A stretch of 32,106 bases of DNA from a virus, in the IMG/VR virus record IMGVR_UViG_3300033978_000234, positions 1-32,106 of that record; one strand, 5' to 3'. This document shows, in pieces, positions 1 through 7,691 of this stretch. Position 1 is the stretch's first letter; each line of letters opens with the position of its first letter. The notes under the pieces are model-generated. The model ran no database searches. It saw only the letters and a list, made by a program, of their open reading frames with translations, and was not told where the DNA came from. Made by a program: the position numbers and the translations under genes.

Positions 1-127
1 TATTGCGATAGGTCGACGCTGCCGTACTTCTCTCGGTACAGGATGCCGCCGACTGCCGGATCCTTGCACCGACCGGCAACCCACCGGGCAGCCGCACCAC
101 CATACGAGCCGTCCGAGTAGCCGGCGA
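1..127. repeat. Terminal direct repeat, left copy (circular overlap)
   Basis: This 127-bp block is identical to 31980-32106. A perfect overlap of exactly this length at both contig ends is what an assembler working with k-mers of 127 leaves on a circular molecule. The peptidase reading frame continues without a break through the join, so the repeat is an assembly overlap or terminal redundancy rather than a gene duplication. The unique genome length is 31,979 bp. Confidence 0.95.
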
Positions 128-620
128 ACGTCACCGGAGGAAGCCTGCCGGCCGTGCGAGAGCCGCCGTAGATCGGCTCCGTGGCCACCATCTTCGGTGG
201 TGCCGGCAGCTCGCCGGCAGCCCACGAGACGCTTTGCCCGATCCAGCTTCCCATGCCCCACGCAAAGCTGACGCATGAACCGTGGCTGCCTTGGTTCCAC
301 GGCGCGAACGGCTTGCCGTAGACGGCGCGGCTGGCCTTGTCGGCGGCCCGATACAGGAACGTGTCGATGCCCTTGGCTTTCGCCACCGCATCGGCGCCGG
401 CCTGGCGGAAGTTGGGCTGCTCGAGCTCGTCGAGAAACTGTCGCGTGCCGACAGGATCCGGCGTGTAGCCGTAGTTCGTGTCGCCGGTGATCGCCAGCTC
501 GGCGTGGAACAGCGCCCGCGTGGCCAGCCACGCGGCCACGGCGACGAGGATGCCGCCGACGATCGCTCGCCAGCTCATCGGGTCGTAGACGAGCAGGTCG
601 CCGTTTTCATCGCGCGGCAT
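1..620 (-). CDS. Papain-like (C1A) cysteine peptidase, N-terminal part; continues at 31979
   Basis: Starting at ATG 620 there are 206 codons before the window edge. The codon split at bases 2-1 is completed at 31979, and the frame stops at 31502, giving 365 aa in total. Residues about 17-37 form one hydrophobic segment, suggesting an N-terminal membrane anchor or signal anchor. Residues 109-116 read NQGSHGSC, the papain-family signature with the oxyanion Gln (Q110) six residues before the catalytic Cys (C116), the same spacing as papain Q19/C25. No long pro-domain is evident. The start overlaps the upstream gene by 14 bp. The gene is split only by where the circle was opened. The family cleaves peptide bonds; the target here is unknown. 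Lysis, entry and particle maturation are all possible. Confidence 0.9.
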   Translation of the reverse strand, partial: MPRDENGDLLVYDPMSWRAIVGGILVAVAAWLATRALFHAELAITGDTNYGYTPDPVGTRQFLDELEQPNFRQAGADAVAKAKGIDTFLYRAADKASRAVYGKPFAPWNQGSHGSCVSFAWGMGSWIGQSVSWAAGELPAPPKMVATEPIYGGSRTAGRLPPVTFAGYSDGSYGGAAARWVAGRCKDPAVGGILYREKYGSVDLSQ

Positions 621-1164
621 CGTTGGCAGCCCTCCCGACATCGCGGAACGCTGCCACCCATGCCGACTGCTGCTCCGGCGTCAGCGGTCCGCCTGACGTG
701 CCGGCGACCTGGTCGAGGTAGGCCTTGACGGCGTCGCGGGCGTACGGCTGCCGGGCACCGAGCGACACGCCGCGGAGCCGGGCCTCGCGGGCTGCCAGCC
801 GAAGATCTTCGATGGCCGCCCCGGTCTTGATCCTGGGCTCCGCCTGCGCGAAGTCGAAGTCGAGCACGTTGGCCAGCTCATCGCACAAGGCGCCGAGCGT
901 GGCCGCGTCCTGGCTGGCGGTCGGGCCGATGAACTTCCCCTCGAGCGAGAAGCCGTTAGGCGGGGCCGGCGTCGGGGCAGGGGGCGACGTGTCCATCCGC
1001 GGGACGTACACAGCGGCAGCCGCCACCAGCAGGGCCACAGCGGCGACGCTCTTCGCGTCCACGGCCGGAAGTGTGCTGTTCGCGAACAGCGAACGCAGCC
1101 GGTCGCCGAGCTGCTTGCCGGCGAGCAGGTAAACGGCAGCGAGTACGAGCAGGGCCGAGATCAT
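607..1164 (-). CDS. Membrane-anchored hypothetical protein (185 aa) of the putative lysis cassette
   Basis: The start at 1164 forms an ATGA overlap with the stop of the upstream gene; an upstream in-frame extension exists but lies inside that gene. Two hydrophobic segments (residues about 2-15 and 42-54) are followed by a Pro-rich linker (about 58-69) and a helical, Arg-rich domain of about 115 residues containing GKFIGPTA and ARQPYARDAVKAYL. I associate this C-terminal domain with conserved proteins of Planctomycetes and their phages, from memory. The function is unknown. Its position between a holin-like protein and a membrane-anchored peptidase suggests an envelope role. It could also be a spanin-like or anchoring component, without direct evidence. 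Confidence 0.8.
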   Translation of the reverse strand: MISALLVLAAVYLLAGKQLGDRLRSLFANSTLPAVDAKSVAAVALLVAAAAVYVPRMDTSPPAPTPAPPNGFSLEGKFIGPTASQDAATLGALCDELANVLDFDFAQAEPRIKTGAAIEDLRLAAREARLRGVSLGARQPYARDAVKAYLDQVAGTSGGPLTPEQQSAWVAAFRDVGRAANDAAR

Positions 1165-1517
1165 GTGGTGCCTCGTGTGATCTGGAGAATCGCCTCGATG
1201 CCGCCGCCGGCGATCGCCACGATCAGCAGCCGTGTCCCCGGCCGGACGATCAGCCACGCTGGCCACAACGCCATCGGGACACACATGTCGGCAAACTGAT
1301 CGAACAGAGCGCCGACGGCCGTGAGCACGATCGCCTTTTTCTCTGGACCCGTGAGGCTCGTCACGACGTCCAGGCTGGCCACCATGAGGTGGAGCAGCTC
1401 GACGAGCAGGCGGCCGAACTCCGACCACGTGAGGCCGTCCTTGGCCTTCTCGTGGGCAGATGTCAGGAACACACTGACCTGCGCGGCGATCGTGGTCACG
1501 TTGTCGGCTGCGTTCAT
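1161..1517 (-). CDS. Small membrane protein, holin-like candidate (118 aa)
   Basis: The N-terminal 60 residues are an amphipathic helical region. The C-terminal half holds two hydrophobic stretches (about residues 74-91 and 96-110) around a WPAW turn and a short RPGTR loop, fitting a two-helix membrane hairpin. Size and topology match class II holins, but the N-terminal helical domain is longer than usual. It is coupled on both sides by ATGA overlaps: the upstream zinc ribbon ends at 1514 and the downstream 185-aa gene starts at 1164. Holin is an inference from topology and from the peptidase two genes downstream; I recognise no family motif. Confidence 0.75.
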   Translation of the reverse strand: MNAADNVTTIAAQVSVFLTSAHEKAKDGLTWSEFGRLLVELLHLMVASLDVVTSLTGPEKKAIVLTAVGALFDQFADMCVPMALWPAWLIVRPGTRLLIVAIAGGGIEAILQITRGTT

Positions 1518-1681
1518 CGCTTACGACTCCAGACCTCGGTGGCGGGGACAAGACGTTTGCGGCGGGCGTGGCAGCAGGTGCATTCCAGACGCTGGACCTG
1601 GTCGGCGCCGGTGCGGCGCGACGTGATCACCCGGCAGCGCTGGCCGCATTCGCGGCATGCCCTACTTGATTCTTGGTGCAT
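1514..1681 (-). CDS. 55-aa zinc-ribbon protein
   Basis: The start at ATG 1681 lies 20 bp inside the end of the protease gene and the stop overlaps the next start as ATGA, so the frame fits the tight operon. The protein has CRECGQRC at residues 9-16 and ECTCCHARRK at 33-42. The Cys pairs C9/C12 and C34/C36/C37 sit about 22 residues apart on a basic background, as in NrdR-type or Com-type zinc ribbons. The role is probably nucleic-acid binding, for example a regulator of the late cassette. It is too short for most gene callers. The ordered cysteine pattern and perfect coupling argue that it is real. Confidence 0.75.
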   Translation of the reverse strand: MHQESSRACRECGQRCRVITSRRTGADQVQRLECTCCHARRKRLVPATEVWSRKR

Positions 1682-2675
1682 TGGTTTTCAGCCTCGCGGT
1701 GACGAGCCGTGCCGAGGCTGACGTCAAGGCGTACTGCCATCGGCGGCGCCGGTCGGCGGCCTCGTCGGCAGCCGGCCGTGAGTCCTTGCGTGTCTCCAGC
1801 GCGACGATGCCCTCGGGATAGTCGTCAATCCAGACATCGACCGAGATCCCGCGGGCCGCGGCCGCGTCTCGTTTTTGCGTCGTATGGCCGCACAGCACGA
1901 TGTCCGTGACATCCGTACCAGCGAACGCCGACCGGATCTCTTCGACGTTCTGCTCGGTCTCTTCACGCCGGCTGATGCAGATGACGGTATTGCCACGCTC
2001 GTAGGCAAGCGCGACGAACGAACGCCACATGCCGGGCGCTGCCGTGAACGTCCTGTCGTAGTCCAGCGAGATCACGAGGCCTGAGCCCTCGGCACGCTGC
2101 TGGATCTGGCCCACTGCTGCCTTCCACGCGCCGAGCGACCGCAGGGCGGCCGTGGCCTGCGGATAGGCGCCGCGAGTCACGACGGAGACGTCGTACAGGT
2201 TGGCGACGTTGGTGACGGTGCGGAGCGTGGAGCCATCGGCCTCCTGCGTCCACGACTCGCCGCCCTGGGCGATCGAGAAGGCGAAGGATGCCCCGAACAG
2301 GTCGCCACGACGGACGAGCGTGACGATGTCCCGGCCGAGCGTGGTGTCGGGTGGCGAGATGGCATAAGCGAGGCCGCGGTCGGCAATGGACAGTTTTAGG
2401 GTGTCGTTTGTCGTCCTGCCGATCGGCTGGCCTTCGTGGTCGAAGAGGGCGACGACGTCAACGCCGCCACGCGGATCATTCCTGTGCCGGCCCACGACCT
2501 TGTCGAAAGCGTTGGGCGTAAAGACCTCGCGGAAGCCGCCAAGGTCGACAGACTGCGAATTGAACGGAGGGCTGATGCCTTTGATCACCGGGGCGGCTGC
2601 CGACCGCTCCTCGAGCTCGATCGGCTCGACGACGGACGGCACGTAGCGGCGCTCGATCTCCATTGGTTCAGGCAT
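1662..2675 (-). CDS. HK97-type prohead protease fused to a HAD-like domain
   Basis: Residues about 25-181 are an HK97-family (U35) prohead protease: FDHEGQPIGRT carries the catalytic His (H80), GASFAF the Ser (S130), and DVSVVTRGAYP closes the fold. It would cleave the capsid delta domain and scaffold during head maturation. Residues about 198-292 form a second domain with HAD motifs in order: DYDRT (D205, D207), ISR (S235), K268, and IDD (D284, D285). Phages often encode this small HAD protein separately; here both parts are one uninterrupted frame. The start at 2675 has AGGAGG upstream and overlaps the portal gene by 8 bp. The protease call is secure. The HAD substrate is unknown. Confidence 0.93.
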   Translation of the reverse strand: MPEPMEIERRYVPSVVEPIELEERSAAAPVIKGISPPFNSQSVDLGGFREVFTPNAFDKVVGRHRNDPRGGVDVVALFDHEGQPIGRTTNDTLKLSIADRGLAYAISPPDTTLGRDIVTLVRRGDLFGASFAFSIAQGGESWTQEADGSTLRTVTNVANLYDVSVVTRGAYPQATAALRSLGAWKAAVGQIQQRAEGSGLVISLDYDRTFTAAPGMWRSFVALAYERGNTVICISRREETEQNVEEIRSAFAGTDVTDIVLCGHTTQKRDAAAARGISVDVWIDDYPEGIVALETRKDSRPAADEAADRRRRWQYALTSASARLVTARLKTNAPRIK

Positions 2676-4035
2676 CGATGTTGTCCTCCTGGTCCGGCGC
2701 GATCAGGTCTTCCGGCTCGATCGTGTCGGCCGGGAACTGCTCGACGTCGCTGGGCTCGTCAGGCGCTGGCCCCATCGGCGAAGCGTCCGGCCCGGTGCCG
2801 GTGGCCGAGGTGCCCAGCGGCGCGAAGCCAAGCTGCATGTAGGTCTCGTTGGCTGCCGGGTTCTCCAGCAGGTCGAGGTCTTCGAGGTCTCGCAGCTCGT
2901 TGGGCGAGATCGCGCCGGTGTTGAACAGGAACTGGTACAGGGCCACGCGGGCCTGCGTGTCGCCGCGGAGCAGTGCCCGGCTGTCGAGCCGGCAGTAGTG
3001 CCGGCCGTCCATCGGGTTGTCGTAGGTCCGCAGGATCGAGCGGTCGATCGCGCCCTCGAAACGCTTCTGCCATGGCAGCAGGCCGAACACGTGAGCGGTC
3101 ACGAACTCCTGCTCGACGTTGGAATACTTGGCCATCGCATCGTCACCGAGGAGCGTGGTCGGAATGCCGTAGACCCGCGCGATGTCGGGCAGCATCGACT
3201 TGCGAAGCTCCATGAACTGGTTCGCTTCCTGCGAATTGCCGTCGATGGGCTTGAACTGTGTCTTCTTGGGCAGGATCGCGGTGGAGCCGCGCTTTCGGCT
3301 GCCGCCGTAGATCTCGTTCCACTGCCGGCGGAACTGGGCCTGCGCTTCGGCGGGGATCTCTTCCTGCGTTTCGATCACGCCGTCGGGCCGGGCGCTGTTG
3401 TCCCAGAACGATGTGGCTGCCAAGTCGAGCTTGCGGGCCAGGGCGACGCTCGTGGCGCACAGCTCGGCCGGGAGCTGACCCTCGAACCCGTTGTCCGAGA
3501 GCCATCGGTAATGCACGATCTCCGATTGCCGGAAATCCTTGAACAATCCCTTAGGCAGCAGGTAGCGGTAGATCAGGCTGCCGTCGGAACCACGCAGGCA
3601 CGACATCCGGCTCGGATGGAGCGGTTCGAGAGACGAGCAAAACCCGTTGTCGCCGGCGACGATCCGCGAGTAGGCCCGACCGTACAGGGCCAGGTGGTAG
3701 CACGTGGTTTCCTTGTATTCGAAGTCTGACTGCCACGAGTTAGGCCGCCACGTCAGCACGTCGTAGCACGGCAGATCGTGGGCGTGTGTCTTCGGCATCC
3801 CGGGCCGCCGACGCATCACCTCGGTCGGCATGCAGGCGATCGAGCTGGAGATGAACCGGACACAGGCGAGAATGCACGTAACACGGACGGCGACGTCGGC
3901 AGACATGCTGTCGGCCTGCATGACCGTGCCAAGCGGCAGATGGTCGGCCAGACCACGCAGCTCGTAGCGCTCAGGGGTCGACTTCTTGGCCCGGGGCCGC
4001 TTCGCCGCAGGCTTTAGATCTCGATTATTTGCCAT
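2668..4035 (-). CDS. HK97-family portal protein (455 aa)
   Basis: The portal dodecamer occupies one capsid vertex, docks the terminase and conducts DNA. The protein shows the HK97-portal pattern: an N-terminal VRVTCILACVRFISSSIA helix, a LTWRPNSWQS segment, LALYGRAYSRIV, an FRQSEIVHYRW core and the C-terminal YGIPTTLLGD, KYSNVEQE and NTGAISPNELR segments. The length is normal, with a low-complexity acidic tail after residue about 410. The start at 4035 overlaps the end of the terminase gene by 22 bp and has no strong Shine-Dalgarno, so translation is probably coupled. The prohead protease follows directly, the usual order. Confidence 0.96.
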   Translation of the reverse strand: MANNRDLKPAAKRPRAKKSTPERYELRGLADHLPLGTVMQADSMSADVAVRVTCILACVRFISSSIACMPTEVMRRRPGMPKTHAHDLPCYDVLTWRPNSWQSDFEYKETTCYHLALYGRAYSRIVAGDNGFCSSLEPLHPSRMSCLRGSDGSLIYRYLLPKGLFKDFRQSEIVHYRWLSDNGFEGQLPAELCATSVALARKLDLAATSFWDNSARPDGVIETQEEIPAEAQAQFRRQWNEIYGGSRKRGSTAILPKKTQFKPIDGNSQEANQFMELRKSMLPDIARVYGIPTTLLGDDAMAKYSNVEQEFVTAHVFGLLPWQKRFEGAIDRSILRTYDNPMDGRHYCRLDSRALLRGDTQARVALYQFLFNTGAISPNELRDLEDLDLLENPAANETYMQLGFAPLGTSATGTGPDASPMGPAPDEPSDVEQFPADTIEPEDLIAPDQEDNIDA

Positions 4036-5627
4036 GCGTCGGGGCTCATCTCGGGTTCAGCCGTGCTCGCCACCGCCAGGCCGCAGACGGCAGCCACGAT
4101 CCCGTCGGTTTTCTCGGTCGATCGGCCTTTGTCCGGTTTCTGATTTCCTGCGTGATCGACGTACAGGCACACATTCCCAGCCATCCACTGGAGTACGGGC
4201 GACGGGCACCGAAAACGCTTCTCGTGGATCAGGCCCTCGAGCAGCTTGGACGGTGCCGTCATCCGGCCCACGTTCTGCCCCACAGCAGACACTTCGATAC
4301 CGTGCCGGTGAAGTTGCGTGGCGACGCTGCCCAGGTTCCACGGGTCGGCGCCGACGCCACGGATCTTGTGCGTCTGTCCGTAGGCGATGAGGTCTGCGGC
4401 GACCTGGTCGTGATCGAGCCGAACACCTGGCGTGGTGCGGATCCAGCCGTCGGCGATCCACTGCCGCAGGGGCACGCGCGCCTCGCGCTCACGCTCGGCC
4501 ACGTTGTCGCTCGGCATCCAGAACATCGCGTCGGCGTCGTAGCCGCCCTGGCCGTCGGGGAACAGGGCGACGGCTGCCGTCAGGTCGAGGTGGTCGGCAA
4601 GATCAAGGCCGATGAAGCAGGCACGGCCGTCGAGGGGCTCGGCTGGCTGGGCCACGCATGGGGCGTAGACCTCGGGCGTGAACCACCGGTTGTCCGGCGT
4701 GCTCCAGACGTTCAAGGAATATCGGAGCCAGCGCTGTCGCTTGACAGGACTGGTCAAGGAGTCCTGCCAGTCGGCTCGGAACTCCTCCTCGGGGAACGTG
4801 ATGCCCATCGACGGATTCGCCTTGCGCCAGACTGCCGGATCGTCGAAGTCATCGTCGGGTGACGCCGCGTAGATGAGGCCGAAGAATGTCGGGTTGGCGG
4901 CCGGGTTCTTCATCACGAGCTCGGCATCCTGCCACCACTGGTAGCCAGGGCCTTTGCGGTCGTCGCCAGCCGTGCTGATCGCGAGGACCAGGCCGTTTGG
5001 CGTGGCGCGTGTTGCGTAGGCCAGCGCCGAGATCAGCTCGTCGTTTTTGTGCGCGTGGATCTCATCGACGATCACCGAGCCGTTCAGGCCCTCGTTCCGC
5101 CATGCGTCGGCGCTCAGGCAGCGCAGGATGTTTCCGTGCTTCCGGTTGCGGATGATCGACTTACTGTCGACGACCTCGAGCACCTTGGACAGCGGCGATG
5201 ATTCCACGCTGCGTTTCAGCATGCGGTACAGGATGCGTGCCTGCTCACGGTCGACGGCCGCTGGATAGACGTCTGCGTGTGGAAGGTGCGACGTAAGGAG
5301 GTACTGTGCGAGCTGCGACATCAGAAACGTCTTCGCGTTCTTCTTCGGCACGAACACAGCGCCTCGGCGATACCGCAGGCGGCCGTCCGGTCGCTTCCAC
5401 CCGAACAGCGGCGCGATCACCGAGTCTCGGTGCCACGGGATGATTTTCACCGGCGACGGGTCGCCGCCGTCCTGGCTGGGAAAGCGACAGAGCTGCTCGA
5501 TGAACTCGGCGGGCCGGGCTGCGGCCTCGGCATCCCAGACGTAGCCGGGCACGTACTCGGGGCGATCGCTGCCGGGTTCAGCCGGTGAAGGCGCGGAGCG
5601 CGGCCTCTTCGGCGTCTTCTTCGACAT
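4014..5627 (-). CDS. terL: Terminase large subunit (537 aa)
   Basis: This is the packaging motor: an N-terminal ATPase and a C-terminal RNase H-fold nuclease. The ATPase shows a variant Walker A, VPKKNAKT (K99, T100), preceded by RRGA, and Walker B VIVDEIHAH (D188, E189). The nuclease acidic residues are visible as GLDLAD (D342), GADPWN (D428) and KTDGIV (D508). The variant P-loop is typical of the terminase family that pairs with P27-like small subunits. The start at 5627 lies inside the end of the small-subunit gene (50-bp overlap). Length and motifs are complete. HNH, small subunit, large subunit and portal in order suggest an HK97-like cos packaging phage, by analogy. Confidence 0.97.
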   Translation of the reverse strand: MSKKTPKRPRSAPSPAEPGSDRPEYVPGYVWDAEAAARPAEFIEQLCRFPSQDGGDPSPVKIIPWHRDSVIAPLFGWKRPDGRLRYRRGAVFVPKKNAKTFLMSQLAQYLLTSHLPHADVYPAAVDREQARILYRMLKRSVESSPLSKVLEVVDSKSIIRNRKHGNILRCLSADAWRNEGLNGSVIVDEIHAHKNDELISALAYATRATPNGLVLAISTAGDDRKGPGYQWWQDAELVMKNPAANPTFFGLIYAASPDDDFDDPAVWRKANPSMGITFPEEEFRADWQDSLTSPVKRQRWLRYSLNVWSTPDNRWFTPEVYAPCVAQPAEPLDGRACFIGLDLADHLDLTAAVALFPDGQGGYDADAMFWMPSDNVAEREREARVPLRQWIADGWIRTTPGVRLDHDQVAADLIAYGQTHKIRGVGADPWNLGSVATQLHRHGIEVSAVGQNVGRMTAPSKLLEGLIHEKRFRCPSPVLQWMAGNVCLYVDHAGNQKPDKGRSTEKTDGIVAAVCGLAVASTAEPEMSPDAWQIIEI

Positions 5628-6072
5628 GCGCAGCCTCCGGTGGGAATCGTGTCTCTGCCGCCGGCGTCAGGCCGTACTCGCGGGCGAACGTCAGGAAGTC
5701 TCGGCGAGCGTCACGCAGGAGCCTGGCGACCGGGCTGGCCGCCTGGCCCTTGTCGGTGGCCGTGATCCACCCCTCGGCAGCGAGCTGTGTGGCGAGCTCA
5801 CGGCAGTCGGCGTACAAGTGCGCGACGAGCGACAGCCCCTCGACGTTGTCATCACGCAGGCGACCGGCAGCCGCGAGCGATCCTGCGTGGGCGTCCCAGA
5901 ACGCCAGCGCCACCGGACGAGCTGCGACGTCTGCCGGTGTGTCTGGGCACTGCGTGGCTTGCATTGGCTGCGGATGCGACGAGCCGAGAGCCTTGCCGAT
6001 CGCAGCGGCGCGAGCCAAGGCCGCCTGCGTGCGTTTGCTGTTTGGGTCAGGATGTCGGCCGCGACGGCCCAT
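5578..6072 (-). CDS. terS: Terminase small subunit, P27 family (164 aa)
   Basis: The small subunit recognises phage DNA and directs the large subunit to the cut site. The N-terminus MGRRGRHPDPNSKR matches the basic MGRRG-type start of P27-like small subunits, and the rest is helical, ending in an acidic tail. The frame is open further upstream, but ATG 6072 is chosen because GGAG lies about 10 bases before it and the family signature begins there. It overlaps the large subunit by 50 bp. HNH lies 113 bp upstream, a common partner for this terminase type. Confidence 0.88.
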   Translation of the reverse strand: MGRRGRHPDPNSKRTQAALARAAAIGKALGSSHPQPMQATQCPDTPADVAARPVALAFWDAHAGSLAAAGRLRDDNVEGLSLVAHLYADCRELATQLAAEGWITATDKGQAASPVARLLRDARRDFLTFAREYGLTPAAETRFPPEAAHVEEDAEEAALRAFTG

Positions 6073-6185
6073 AGGTCCGCTCCAGTTTGGCGTTAGTTGG
6101 TCAGTTTCACGCGCAGAAGCGGCATGGGGTCTTGGACAGAATGGCAGTTTGTCATTTTGACCCACCCCGGGCGCCGCATTTTGCG

Positions 6186-6476
6186 TCAGTATCCTCGCGC
6201 CTGCTGTTCGCGTCTTGTCTTCGCGCCGTGGCATGACACGCAGAGCGTTTGTAGGTTCGTGTCGTGATCGGTGCCGAAGTCTTCGAGAGGGATGATGTGG
6301 TCGACGTGTGCGTCGCGGCCATGCACCACCACGCGACAGACACAGCACGTGTACGCATCACGCACGAGGATCTTCAGGCGACGTGCCGACCAGTCAGCGG
6401 TGCGGTAATGCTGCGTTTCCTTCATCGGCTTCGCTCGTGCGTGTGCTGGCTTCCAGCGTTTGATGGCATCGGGCAT
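6186..6476 (-). CDS. HNH endonuclease (96 aa)
   Basis: The protein has a CCVC zinc knuckle, then HVDHIIPLEDFG (the HNH core with the His pair), NLQTLC (the central Asn) and CVSCHGAKTRRE with the second Cys pair and the final His. That is a complete ββα-metal nuclease of normal size for the phage family encoded beside terminase genes, where such enzymes assist cos cleavage and packaging. GAGGTGACC precedes the start. It could be a free-standing homing nuclease, but its location beside the small terminase favours a packaging role. Confidence 0.93.
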   Translation of the reverse strand: MPDAIKRWKPAHARAKPMKETQHYRTADWSARRLKILVRDAYTCCVCRVVVHGRDAHVDHIIPLEDFGTDHDTNLQTLCVSCHGAKTRREQQARGY

Positions 6477-6484
6477 TGGTCACC

Positions 6485-6787
6485 TCACGTCAGATCGTCA
6501 GGGTCGAAGGCCTTGGGTCTCATGACACGCAGGCGTCTGGCGTCGACTTCGGCACGCCGTTGGGCGATCTGCTCGGGCGACGGATCCACAGCAGGGCCGC
6601 GACGTCCACCGCGCCCACGACCACGCCGCAGGTCTCGCACCTGGTCCTCGAGCCGTGCGGCCAGCACGAACACCGTCACACCTGCAAGGAACGCAGCCTC
6701 TCGGCACGTGGCGCCTCGGGCGTACGCATCGCGCACCACACACTCCTGCTCGCCGGTCAGCCATTTCTTCACCCCCTTGGCAGGCAT
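6485..6787 (-). CDS. Helix-turn-helix phage protein (100 aa)
   Basis: The start at 6787 is shared with the RusA stop as TAATG; the longer upstream frame would run through RusA. Residues about 10-45 (LTGEQECVVRDAYARG, then REAAFLAG) form an HTH resembling resolvase/sigma-like domains. A basic Gly/Arg stretch (about residues 51-60) and an acidic C-terminus follow. It probably binds DNA. Its place between RusA and HNH at the end of the early genes makes a late-gene regulator possible, as in lambdoid phages where an antiterminator lies next to the RusA-type resolvase. No activity can be assigned. Confidence 0.75.
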   Translation of the reverse strand: MPAKGVKKWLTGEQECVVRDAYARGATCREAAFLAGVTVFVLAARLEDQVRDLRRGRGRGGRRGPAVDPSPEQIAQRRAEVDARRLRVMRPKAFDPDDLT

Positions 6788-7209
6788 TACGCATCCTCTC
6801 GGATGGTGATGACCGTACGTGGCTTCTCGTTGCGAGCGGCGTATCGTTTTCGGATTGACCAGCAGACGACCTGGTCGTCGTCGGGCCACACGCCAGCGTC
6901 GGTCAACGCATCGGCCACACCTTTCAGGACGTTGTCACCATCGGCCCTCGGCCAGGGCGGCGCGTCGGGCCGAAGGTCGTGTTTCCTCCAGTGCGATGGC
7001 GGGCGTTCAAACACCGCATCGACCACCAGCGCCGTCGGCCCGGCGATCGTCTTGCCTGACGCTCGTGCCACGAGCTCGATGGCCTGTCGGTATACGTGGA
7101 TCGGATGTCGTGTCGGCGTATAGGCACGACCTATCCCCCCACGTGTTGACACACGCGGCCTCGGCTGGGGAACTGGCTGGCCTGGCACCTCGAGCACGAT
7201 CTCTGTCAT
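6787..7209 (-). CDS. rusA: RusA-family Holliday-junction resolvase (140 aa)
   Basis: The protein begins with the RusA-type PGQPVPQPRPR strand. The metal-binding region is RADGDNVLKGVADAL followed by WPDDDQVV, matching the DxDN...DD pattern of the family. It resolves branched DNA before packaging. The start at 7209 is chosen because AAGGAGGAGAC directly precedes this ATG; an in-frame GTG at 7227 would put the Shine-Dalgarno inside the gene. The stop overlaps the next start as TAATG. Length is about that of RusA (120 aa) with a C-terminal strand. Confidence 0.95.
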   Translation of the reverse strand: MTEIVLEVPGQPVPQPRPRVSTRGGIGRAYTPTRHPIHVYRQAIELVARASGKTIAGPTALVVDAVFERPPSHWRKHDLRPDAPPWPRADGDNVLKGVADALTDAGVWPDDDQVVCWSIRKRYAARNEKPRTVITIREDA

Positions 7210-7257
7210 GTCTCCTCCTTGAGACACAGACGAGTGTGCATATTCGACTTCACCAGT

Positions 7258-7401
7258 CTACTTAGCGTTCATGGCCAGACCGACGTTAGCCAGGGCGTAG
7301 CCGAACCACGCGATGGCCATTCCGGGGCTGCCTTTCGACCACTGGTCGATGCCGACCATCAGGTAGACGAACCCGACGCACAGGATCAGGGTCGAGCTCA
7401 T
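7258..7401 (-). CDS. Small two-helix membrane protein (47 aa)
   Basis: This 47-residue protein is almost entirely hydrophobic: helix one about residues 3-17, a GIDQWSKG turn, and helix two about residues 28-44 ending MNAK. The start forms an ATGA overlap with the upstream gene. I recall similar small GIDQ...G..AMA.VWFGYALAN proteins in many phages, with no known function. It might be a superinfection-exclusion or membrane-modifying peptide; nothing in the sequence decides this. The 48 bp between its stop and RusA hold the RusA Shine-Dalgarno. Confidence 0.7.
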   Translation of the reverse strand: MSSTLILCVGFVYLMVGIDQWSKGSPGMAIAWFGYALANVGLAMNAK

Positions 7402-7691
7402 TTCAGTCTCTCCAGCATCGAGCGAAGCGTGGGGGCGTGTGGGCCTCCGACGAACTCCGCGTACCACTCGATCGCGTTTCGCTCATCGTCGGTCAACCGC
7501 ACCGTTTCGCAGCCCTTTACGGCACCATCTCGCAGCCGCTTAACCTCGGCGCACAGCCGATCGATCACGTTGGAACGCACCTTGTCGCGCCACTGGAGAA
7601 CCTCGATCAGCGCGGCCGAGTCTTCGCACAGCGCGTCGCCGGCCTTGGTGCTGTAGGCCCTGTCTCGCAGCCTGTCGACGATATTGCTCAC
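7398..7691 (-). CDS. Conserved phage hypothetical protein (97 aa)
   Basis: The N-terminal MSNIVDRLRDRAY...LCEDSAALIEVL and VKRLRDGA segments resemble the short helical 'ERLR / AADEIERLR' proteins found in many phage early regions. The C-terminus (DDERNAIEWYAEFVGGPHAPTL) is also helical. No catalytic motif is present. It is coupled by ATGA overlaps to the LexA-type HTH upstream (7688) and the membrane protein downstream (7401). Function unknown. Confidence 0.75.
   Translation of the reverse strand: MSNIVDRLRDRAYSTKAGDALCEDSAALIEVLQWRDKVRSNVIDRLCAEVKRLRDGAVKGCETVRLTDDERNAIEWYAEFVGGPHAPTLRSMLERLK

Noticed and set aside
607-1551. 314-aa reading of the 185-aa gene
   Set aside because: The extra N-terminus is Arg/Pro/His shadow sequence lying over the 118-aa gene; the ATGA start at 1164 begins a clean hydrophobic segment.
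6080-6172. 28-aa frame in the HNH-terS gap
   Set aside because: No ribosome site or motif; better explained as non-coding packaging DNA.
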